Shown here: in pieces, positions 16,741 to 23,306 of the stretch | Layout: each line of letters begins with the position of its first letter | Position numbering within the stretch: position 1 is the stretch's first letter | DNA from: Sediminibacterium ginsengisoli | Lineage (GTDB): Bacteria; Bacteroidota; Bacteroidia; Chitinophagales; Chitinophagaceae | Assembly (NCBI RefSeq): GCF_900167075.1 | Contig: NZ_FUWH01000003.1 | Coordinates: 293,153-353,937, forward strand | Length of the DNA stretch: 60,785 nucleotides | Direction: 5' to 3' | The notes under the pieces: generated by a model | The model's database searches: none | What the model was told of the DNA's origin: nothing | Seen by the model: only the letters and a program-made list of their open reading frames with translations | Program-made: the position numbers and the translations under genes

Positions 16741-17831
16741 CCTTCCGTGAGAACCGTATCCGCTTCCAGCTGCGCGTTAAGGCAAACAATGTTTACAGGA
16801 TAACCCGTTTCGATCTTACCCATCGTTTGTTCCATTCCCATTACCCTGGCAGGATAAAGGCTGCACATCCTGAATGCCTCTTCAACAGTTGACCCTGTAT
16901 GCGTTACCAGGTTCTTTGCAGCCTGTGCCATACTGAGTGCAGAGCCGCTGAGAATTCCGCCGGCTTCATATTTATCACCGGCCAGCTGATGCGGATACGG
17001 ACCACTGGTGGTGCCGGTAACAGCATCCGTGATCACGAAAAGTCTTTCCTGCATAATCGTTTTGGCAATGCGTACCGCTGCAAAATCAACATGGTAGCCA
17101 TCAGGTATAATGCTTGCCATGACGTTTGCATGATTGAAGATCGCGCCAACCATACCCGGTGCCCGGTGTTGTAACGGGCTCATTGCATTGTACAAATGGG
17201 TGGTTGTATGAACCAGCCCATCAAAAGCCGCAAGCGCTTCTTCGTAGGCAGCATTACTATGGCCGCCGGAGATCTTTACGCCATAGCTGTGTACAAGTTC
17301 CTGCACTTCTTTGCTGCATACCTCGGGCGCCAGGGTGATCATAGTGATCACGCCTTTGCCATATTCCAGCAAGTTGCGGGCCTGCTCAACAGAAGGGCTG
17401 TGAATGAACGACTCAATATGAGCGCCTTTTCTCACAGGGCTGAGCCACGGGCCTTCAATATGCAGACCGATACAGCCCCTGCCACCGTTATTCCGGTAAT
17501 CACGGACCGCATCGATCGATTTATAAAATACCTCGTAAGAGTTGGTCGCAACGGTTGGCTGAAAATGTGAAGTACCACCTTCAAGGCAATGTTCATACAG
17601 TGCCTGAAGAGAAGCTGCTTCCGGGTAAACGGAGAATAGTTTTTCCCGTGCACCATAAATCTGCAGGTCGATAAACGCCGGTGCCATTATTTCAAAACGT
17701 GCGGAAACATCCTCATCATTTCCTGCAGGAGTGATCTTAATAATTTGTCCGTCGCGAACCGTAACAACCTGCTGATTCAGCCATGCTGTTCCGGTGAATA
17801 ATCGGGCTGCATAATATTTTTTCTCGTTCAT
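16737..17831 (-). CDS. nagA: N-acetylglucosamine-6-phosphate deacetylase
   Basis: NagA removes the acetyl group of GlcNAc-6-phosphate, feeding amino sugars from chitin or cell wall recycling into glycolysis or wall synthesis. The 364-residue protein shows E126 in GLHIEGPWLSPVRKGAH, H191 in SGGHSNA, H212 in THLYNAMSP, and D269 in FVITDAV, which are the metal-binding and catalytic positions. The first segment reads PAFIDLQIYG, the usual variant of the barrel entry. The start codon overlaps the stop of the upstream nitrilase gene (ATGA), so the two are translationally coupled. Confidence 0.93.
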   Translation of the reverse strand: MNEKKYYAARLFTGTAWLNQQVVTVRDGQIIKITPAGNDEDVSARFEIMAPAFIDLQIYGAREKLFSVYPEAASLQALYEHCLEGGTSHFQPTVATNSYEVFYKSIDAVRDYRNNGGRGCIGLHIEGPWLSPVRKGAHIESFIHSPSVEQARNLLEYGKGVITMITLAPEVCSKEVQELVHSYGVKISGGHSNAAYEEALAAFDGLVHTTTHLYNAMSPLQHRAPGMVGAIFNHANVMASIIPDGYHVDFAAVRIAKTIMQERLFVITDAVTGTTSGPYPHQLAGDKYEAGGILSGSALSMAQAAKNLVTHTGSTVEEAFRMCSLYPARVMGMEQTMGKIETGYPVNIVCLNAQLEADTVLTEG

Positions 17832-18631
17832 GATTGCCTGTTCTGTTCTATGATAAAAGAATCGCCGTCTTTCCAGAAAGGAAATTTTTCACGGATCTCT
17901 GTCAGCCGGTCTTTATCCAGGCTGATGGTATGCACGGCTTCTTCATCTGCTACCTGGTATAATATTTCGCCAAGCGGATCTATTACCATGGTATCGCCGC
18001 TGTGGTAAATGCCGTTACCATCTTCACCAACCCTGTTCACACCAATTACATAACACTGGTTTTCTATCGCTCTTGCCATGAGCAGGGTTTTCCATGCATG
18101 ACTGCGCCGCTGGGGCCAGTTGGCTACGTAGATCAGCACATCGTATTCAGGTGTTTCTGTAGTTTGTTGTCTTGCCCATACCGGGAAACGCAGATCATAG
18201 CAAACCTGCAGGTTGATCTTCCAGCCTTTTGCCTGCGCGATCAGCCGTTGATTTCCTGCGGTATAGTGATTGTCTTCTCCTGCAAATGCAAAAAGATGAC
18301 GCTTGTTGTAATAGCCGGTTTGTCCATTCGGCAGTACCCACAATAAACGGTTATAATAAGCGTCGTTTTCCCCGATGATGAGACTGCCGGTGAGTGCAAC
18401 TTTTTTTTCCGCCGCGAGATCTTTCATCCATTTCACCGTTTCGTCATCCATGGTCTCTGCCAGTTTTCCGGGCTGCATGCTGAAGCCGGTACTGAACATT
18501 TCGGGCAGTACCACTATTTCTGTGCGCTCATTAATGTCCATGATCTTTTTCCGCAGCATCGCGAGATTAGCCGCTTTGTCTTCCCAGTGAAGTGCGGTCT
18601 GTACCAGTGAAAAAGTAAGCAGGTTTGCCAT
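17828..18631 (-). CDS. Nitrilase-superfamily amidase (YafV/omega-amidase type)
   Basis: The 267-residue carbon-nitrogen hydrolase has the catalytic triad E44 (VVLPEMFSTGF), K110 (GYYNKRHLF) and C144 (LQVCYDLRFPVW). EMFSTGF and CYDLRFP are characteristic of the omega-amidase/YafV branch, which hydrolyses alpha-keto-glutaramate and related deaminated products. The frame is open upstream to 18775; the ATG at 18631 fits the family. It overlaps nagA by four bases. Why an omega-amidase should be coupled to NagA is not obvious; both could serve amino-sugar and glutamine-derived nitrogen metabolism. Confidence 0.88.
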   Translation of the reverse strand: MANLLTFSLVQTALHWEDKAANLAMLRKKIMDINERTEIVVLPEMFSTGFSMQPGKLAETMDDETVKWMKDLAAEKKVALTGSLIIGENDAYYNRLLWVLPNGQTGYYNKRHLFAFAGEDNHYTAGNQRLIAQAKGWKINLQVCYDLRFPVWARQQTTETPEYDVLIYVANWPQRRSHAWKTLLMARAIENQCYVIGVNRVGEDGNGIYHSGDTMVIDPLGEILYQVADEEAVHTISLDKDRLTEIREKFPFWKDGDSFIIEQNRQS

Positions 18632-18639
18632 TTCTTTAT

Positions 18640-19599
18640 TTATAATGCCGGCCGGCTTTGAAACCGGTAAGCGAATTGTATGGATCCGTATTGCTGATCT
18701 GTCTGCTGCAGCCGGGCTTCCCTGGTCTGGTAAACATATTCCAGTCTGAGAGTCCATCGCCCCTGCGCATAACAAACCCCGGTATTCTGTTCAAACATCA
18801 GTGTGCGGATATCTCCCAGAACGGCACCGGTTCCTTTATGCAATAATCCGCCCTGTATTGTTGCATTATAGCCCTGCAGAACCAGGTGCGGATAAGTATA
18901 AAAGAACAATTCTGCCTTACGCTGCAATGATGCTGTGTTTTTACCGATGCGCGATGCAAAAAGCGCCGAACGGTCGTTCCGTTCAAAAGCACCGACACAA
19001 AGGTAGGTACCGAGCCGGGCATTGAGGAAAGTGGTGCCTATATTTCCCTGTGCCGCGGGAACCATTTTAAACCAGTCTGAACGCAGCGGCAGTGTTCTTG
19101 CATACAGCACCGAACCATCCAGCGCAATATCATTCCTGACCTGGTAACGCCAGCCTTTGAAACGGCTGTAACGGAAAAGCTGGTGATAGCCGTTCTGTAC
19201 TTCTTCACCCAGTGAAGATTCCCCGATCATGCCGGCAGCGGCAGACCATTGTAATATTGCATCCTCCTTCGGCCTGAATGTAGTTTGCAGGTATTTGAGA
19301 TAAAGATAGCCGCTGTAAGGCCTGTCGATGTCCACCTCGGCAAGCGTATTTCTTTCCAGCGGTGTGTAGATCATCTGGCCCAGCTCCAGCGCCCGGATCT
19401 TCTTTTTGTCTTCAGTGCCCGATGCCGCGGCATAACGAAAGAACAGTCCGTTGGTATAATAGGCATCCTTGTATTGCAGGAGGTATGCATCATTATCGTT
19501 TACAAACGAAAGTTCCTTATTGAAAAAAACATTCTTTTTTTTCTGCGCGAAAGCTACCGATATATGAATGCAACAACAGAAAACCAGCAGGTATTTCAT
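18640..19599 (-). CDS. LpxR-like outer-membrane lipid A deacylase
   Basis: This 319-residue protein has a signal peptide (MKYLLVFCCCIHISVAFAQ) and the DUF2219/LpxR pattern. It shows NDNDAYLLQYKDAYYTNG (residues about 34-51, holding the catalytic-region N-D and T), DIDRPYSGYLYLKY, and LGEEVQNGYHQLFRYSRFKGW. The rest has alternating beta-barrel strands and ends in a short aromatic strand (IQFAYRF). LpxR removes the 3'-acyloxyacyl group of lipid A on the cell surface. Activity is inferred from motif retention. A Shine-Dalgarno-like AAGGAAAGGAG lies just upstream, which is unusual in this window. Confidence 0.78.
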   Translation of the reverse strand: MKYLLVFCCCIHISVAFAQKKKNVFFNKELSFVNDNDAYLLQYKDAYYTNGLFFRYAAASGTEDKKKIRALELGQMIYTPLERNTLAEVDIDRPYSGYLYLKYLQTTFRPKEDAILQWSAAAGMIGESSLGEEVQNGYHQLFRYSRFKGWRYQVRNDIALDGSVLYARTLPLRSDWFKMVPAAQGNIGTTFLNARLGTYLCVGAFERNDRSALFASRIGKNTASLQRKAELFFYTYPHLVLQGYNATIQGGLLHKGTGAVLGDIRTLMFEQNTGVCYAQGRWTLRLEYVYQTREARLQQTDQQYGSIQFAYRFQSRPAL

Positions 19600-19634
19600 T
19601 GACTATCTCCTTTCCTTGGGGCCTGAAGATACAA

Positions 19635-20129
19635 CTATTCTTTTCCGGCTGCGCGGCAGGCGGCTACGGCTTTCTGAACCAGTGCGGATTCATAGCCTTT
19701 TGCGAGCAGGTAGGTGGTGGTTTTCGACTGTCTTACCAGGTATTGCTCGCCGCGGAGCGCTTTCCACCTGGTCTCGGCCAGTTTCCGGAGCGTTTGCCGG
19801 TAATCTTCTTCGGGTATCTCTTTAAGTGCGGCTTTGATATTGTAATCGCTCACCCGCTTCTGTTTCAGCTCATATACGATCTTCTGCCGGCCCCATTTCT
19901 TGAGCCGGAAATGTCCGCCCGCAAACTGGGTCGCAAACCTCGATTCGTTCAGGTAATCCTCTTCTATAAGCTGAGCCAACAGGGTTTCCACATCTTTTTT
20001 AGACAACCCCATTCCATACAGTTTTTCCTTTGTTTCCTGGTGCGCGCGTTCCTGGTAGGCACAATAATGCCTGATCTTCTGAAGCGCCTGTTCAGGGGTA
20101 AGCCGGGTCTGCTGTTTTCGCGGGAACAT
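19635..20129 (-). CDS. recX: RecX, regulator of RecA
   Basis: RecX binds RecA filaments and modulates recombination and the SOS response. The 164-residue protein has the three-helix repeats of the family: ALQKIRHYCAYQERAHQETKEKLY, LLAQLIEEDYLNESRFATQFAGGHFRLKKWGRQKI, and the C-terminal QSKTTTYLLAKGYESALVQKAV. The frame extends to 20180, but I chose the ATG at 20129 because a -7-like TTATTTTG ends four bases before it, and the length then matches typical RecX. recA is not in the window. It is divergent from dnaN. Confidence 0.88.
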   Translation of the reverse strand: MFPRKQQTRLTPEQALQKIRHYCAYQERAHQETKEKLYGMGLSKKDVETLLAQLIEEDYLNESRFATQFAGGHFRLKKWGRQKIVYELKQKRVSDYNIKAALKEIPEEDYRQTLRKLAETRWKALRGEQYLVRQSKTTTYLLAKGYESALVQKAVAACRAAGKE

Positions 20130-20250
20130 GAGGCAAAATAACTGAATATCGCCAAGTAATTTTCTGCCGGATAAATCCACAACTCATTAACAATCTTAAT
20201 AATATCGCCCTGCCGGGTAATTTCTGTTTATGGAATATTACATTTTTACA

Positions 20251-20271
20251 TTAGGTTTGTTGCCAACCTAA
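20251..20271 (+). promoter_or_regulatory. dnaN -7 box inside a hairpin
   Basis: TAGGTTTG at 20252-20259 is an exact TAnnTTTG match, 22 bases before dnaN. The same stretch forms an inverted repeat, TTAGGTT-N7-AACCTAA, at 20251-20271. The symmetry could mark an operator; the -33 element is weak. Confidence 0.4.
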
Positions 20272-20281
20272 ATTTCGCAGA

Positions 20282-21397
20282 ATGAAATTCATTGTTTCGT
20301 CGTCTTCCCTCCTGAAGCACCTGCAGCAGATCAGTGGTGTGATCAATGCCAATACGGTATTGCCGATTCTGGAAGACTTTTTATTTGAGATCGAGGACAA
20401 AAAACTGAATGTGGTAGCAACGGACCTCGAAACGGTTATGCGTGTACAGATGGATGTGGAAAGCAAAGCCAACGGTAAAGTGTGTATCCCGGCCAAAATC
20501 CTGATCGACTCGCTCAAGAATATCCCCGACCAGCCGCTGACCTTTAATATCGACAAGAATTTCGCGGTTGAGATCACCAGCGACAACGGTAAATACAAGG
20601 TAATGGGCGAAAATCCGGATAATTTTCCGAAGGAACCGTCTGCTGATGATACCACCAATTTTACCATGAGCAGCAGCGCTCTGCTTACAGCCATCAATAA
20701 AACCCTGTTTGCTGTGAGCAGCGACGACCTCCGTCCGGCCATGACCGGTGTGTTTTTTGAGCTCAGCAAGGATGGTGTACAGTTTGTTGCAACCGATGCC
20801 CACAGGCTGGTACGTTACAAAAGAACAGATACCCATGCAACCAAAGCAGATTCTTTCATCGTGCCTAAAAAACCGCTGAACCTGCTGAAGAATGCGTTGC
20901 CCGACAACGAAGACACACTTACCATCAGCTATAACAGCAATCATCTTTTTGTGAACCATGGTTCTACGCAGATGATCTGTCGGCTGATCGATGCAAGGTT
21001 CCCTGATTATAAAGTGGTGATCCCTGCTGATAATCCTTATAAACTGATCGTAAACAAAGGCGATTTTCAGAATGCGCTGCGCCGAGTGAATGTATTCAGT
21101 AACAAGAGCACCAACCAGGTGGCCCTCAATATTTCCGGCAGTGAATTACAAATGGCTGCCCAGGATGTTGATTTCAGTTTTGAAGGAAACGAGCGTATGA
21201 ACTGCCAGTATGATGGCGGTGATCTGCAGATCGCGTTCAATGCAAAATTCCTGATCGAAATGCTGAATGCAGCTGATACCGAAGAGGTTAAAATGGAGCT
21301 TTCCACCCCAACTAAAGCCGGCCTCATCAAGCCAAGCGAACAGGCGGAAGGCGAAGACCTGCTGATGCTGGTAATGCCGCTGATGCTGAACAATTAA
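20282..21397 (+). CDS. dnaN: DNA polymerase III beta subunit (sliding clamp)
   Basis: The 371-residue clamp encircles DNA and tethers polymerase III. Three repeated clamp domains are visible, with family landmarks such as MKFIVSSSSLLKHLQQISGVI at the start, VVATDLETVMRVQ, FFELSKDGVQFVATDAHRLVRYK, ALRRVNVFSNKSTNQVALNI and a hydrophobic C-terminal LLMLVMPLMLNN. The length is normal. As in many Bacteroidota, it is not next to dnaA or recF. A strong terminator follows at 21421. Confidence 0.97.
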   Translation: MKFIVSSSSLLKHLQQISGVINANTVLPILEDFLFEIEDKKLNVVATDLETVMRVQMDVESKANGKVCIPAKILIDSLKNIPDQPLTFNIDKNFAVEITSDNGKYKVMGENPDNFPKEPSADDTTNFTMSSSALLTAINKTLFAVSSDDLRPAMTGVFFELSKDGVQFVATDAHRLVRYKRTDTHATKADSFIVPKKPLNLLKNALPDNEDTLTISYNSNHLFVNHGSTQMICRLIDARFPDYKVVIPADNPYKLIVNKGDFQNALRRVNVFSNKSTNQVALNISGSELQMAAQDVDFSFEGNERMNCQYDGGDLQIAFNAKFLIEMLNAADTEEVKMELSTPTKAGLIKPSEQAEGEDLLMLVMPLMLNN

Positions 21398-21420
21398 TAC
21401 AATCCCGTTATTGTAAATAC

Positions 21421-21448
21421 AAGCCCTCCACATGTGAGGGCTTTTTTT
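21421..21448 (+). terminator. Rho-independent terminator after dnaN
   Basis: AAGCCCTC and GAGGGCTT pair as an 8-bp stem around a 7-base loop, followed by a run of seven T (21442-21448). Confidence 0.85.
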
Positions 21449-21494
21449 GTTGCGTCGGTCTTTTGTTCGTAAATTGATTACCAATGTTATTGCC

Positions 21495-22319
21495 ATGCCC
21501 GAAACCCTGGTTCATTATTTTGAGCATATTCCCAGCCTGCACCGCGCGCTGATCCTTGCGGGCGGGATCACATTTTTCTGGATCATCGAAGGTGTTATTC
21601 CGCTTTTCCGTTTCGGGTACAGCAAATGGAAGCACGCGGGGGTGAACCTCTTTTTTACGTTTACTACCATCATTGTCAATTTTGCCTTTGCATTACTGAT
21701 TGTAAAAGCGAGCGACTGGGCCATTGCACATCATTTCGGGCTATTACAGCTGGCGGATATGCCCTTCTGGCTTTACCTGCTTGCGGGTCTGCTGCTGCTG
21801 GACCTGGTTGGCGCCTACCTCGTACACCTGGTTGAACATAAGGTAAAGTGGATGTGGAAGTTTCATATGGTGCATCATGCGGATATGCATGTGGACACTA
21901 CCACTGCCAACAGGCATCATCCCGGCGAGAGTGTTTTCAGGGCCGTTTTCACCTTGCTCGCAGTGTGGATCTGCGGTGCACCGATCTGGCTGGTGATGTT
22001 ATACCAGAGTGTTAGTGTAGTGCTTTCGCAGTTCAATCATGCGAATATCCGGTTGCCGCTGTGGCTGGATCATGCCATCAGCTGGGTACTGATATCGCCT
22101 AATATGCATAAAGTACATCACCATTATGTACGACCGCAGACCGACAGTAATTATGGCAATATCTTTTCCGTCTGGGACCGCCTTTTCGGTACTTATAATT
22201 ACACCCCGACAGAGCAACTCCGTTACGGACTGGATGTACTGGAAGGCGATGGCAAGGCAGACCAGGTGAAAAGGCAGCTGCAGATCCCGTTCGATAAAAA
22301 GATCAAAACTGATTATTAG
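21495..22319 (+). CDS. Fatty acid hydroxylase / sterol desaturase family membrane protein
   Basis: The 274-residue membrane protein carries the di-iron histidine clusters of the family: LVHLVEHKVKWMWKFHMVHHADMHVD (HxxxH and HxxHH), a NRHHPGE element, and NMHKVHHHYVRPQTDSNYG near the C-terminus. Four to five hydrophobic segments precede and interleave with these. Family members hydroxylate or desaturate lipids, sterols or carotenoids with oxygen. The substrate here is unknown. The frame is open to 21447, but the ATG at 21495 avoids overlap with the dnaN terminator. Confidence 0.85.
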   Translation: MPETLVHYFEHIPSLHRALILAGGITFFWIIEGVIPLFRFGYSKWKHAGVNLFFTFTTIIVNFAFALLIVKASDWAIAHHFGLLQLADMPFWLYLLAGLLLLDLVGAYLVHLVEHKVKWMWKFHMVHHADMHVDTTTANRHHPGESVFRAVFTLLAVWICGAPIWLVMLYQSVSVVLSQFNHANIRLPLWLDHAISWVLISPNMHKVHHHYVRPQTDSNYGNIFSVWDRLFGTYNYTPTEQLRYGLDVLEGDGKADQVKRQLQIPFDKKIKTDY

Positions 22320-22365
22320 GCATCGATATATTTTTTTCTGTTATTTTTTATCCGTTGAAAAAATG

Positions 22366-22457
22366 CATTTTTGTACTAACAAGCTCAACCTCTTTTCTCC
22401 GGGCAACACCATCCCCCTATGGCCCGTGACAAGAGGAAACGAATGCCAGGCAATTAA
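22366..22457 (+). promoter_or_regulatory. Structured leader of kdsB
   Basis: A -7-like CATTTTTG at 22366-22373 precedes a leader of about 140 bases. Within it, CCTCTT (22389-22394) pairs with AAGAGG (22431-22436), CGGGC (22400-22404) with GCCCG (22422-22426), and CAT (22410-22412) with ATG (22419-22421), giving one stacked hairpin. A 12-codon frame, MARDKRKRMPGN, starts at 22419 in the loop side and ends with TAA at 22457. It could be a regulatory leader, but chance pairing is possible. Confidence 0.3.
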
Positions 22458-22516
22458 CACAAGAACCAGAAAGCATATTTAATTCCGGCGGAAGGAAGAT
22501 ATTCCGCACTGTAGTT

Positions 22517-23281
22517 ATGGAAATGGATGCGTTAAAGAAACCAAGGATCATCTGCCTTATTCCCGCGAGATATGATGCTACCCGCTACCCGGGCAAACTC
22601 ATGACCTTACTTGTAAACAAAACTGTGATCCGTTATACCTACGAGAATGTTGTTTCGATGAACCTTTTCGATTATGTGGCGGTGGTTACCAACAGCGATG
22701 TGATCCGGGATGAGATCGAAAAGCATGGCGGTAATGTGATCTATATGCCTGTGAACTTTGAAAGCGGATCGGACAGGATCGCCGCGGCGCTGGAAAACCT
22801 GGAAGGGGATATTATCCTGAACGTGCAGGGCGACGAACCTTTTGTAAGACCGGAACCGCTGCAGGACATGATCGGCAGCTTTAACCTGGAACAGAATGAT
22901 AACATGGTGGCGAGCCTGATGCGGCCGATGGACAATGAGGACGATGTACGCAGCTCCGACTTTGTAAAAGTGGTCTGTGATAGAAACAATTTTGCACTGT
23001 ACTTCAGCCGGAGTGTGGTTCCGTTTCAGAAAAAGGCAGAACCGAAAGCGGTCTACTACGAGCATATCGGCGTATACGGCTTCACCCGTAAATCGTTGCT
23101 GCAGTTCTCATCGCTTGAACCGACCCCGCTGGAAAGGATAGAAAGCATAGAATGCCTGCGTTTCCTGGAGAACGGCATCCCTATCAAAATGATCGAAACC
23201 CCATACCATATTATTGAAATAGACACGGAAGCAGATCGTATCAAAGCTGAAGAACTGATCCGTTCGGGCTATTACAAATAG
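22517..23281 (+). CDS. kdsB: 3-deoxy-manno-octulosonate cytidylyltransferase (CMP-Kdo synthetase)
   Basis: KdsB activates Kdo with CTP in the cytoplasm so that it can be added to lipid A. The 254-residue product has the N-terminal nucleotide loop LIPARYDATRYPGK, VAVVTNSDVIRDEIEKHGG, FESGSDRIAAALE, ILNVQGDEPFV, and the YEHIGVYGFTRKSLL and PLERIESIECLRFLENG segments of the family. Between residues 30 and 50 it is less like the enterobacterial enzyme. Because a KdnB gene lies 5.6 kb away, the enzyme may instead or also use 8-amino-Kdo; this is inference. An in-frame ATG two codons later (22523) is an equally possible start. Confidence 0.92.
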   Translation: MEMDALKKPRIICLIPARYDATRYPGKLMTLLVNKTVIRYTYENVVSMNLFDYVAVVTNSDVIRDEIEKHGGNVIYMPVNFESGSDRIAAALENLEGDIILNVQGDEPFVRPEPLQDMIGSFNLEQNDNMVASLMRPMDNEDDVRSSDFVKVVCDRNNFALYFSRSVVPFQKKAEPKAVYYEHIGVYGFTRKSLLQFSSLEPTPLERIESIECLRFLENGIPIKMIETPYHIIEIDTEADRIKAEELIRSGYYK

Positions 23282-23306
23282 ATGCGGAACCGATAAACTG
23301 AAGAGC

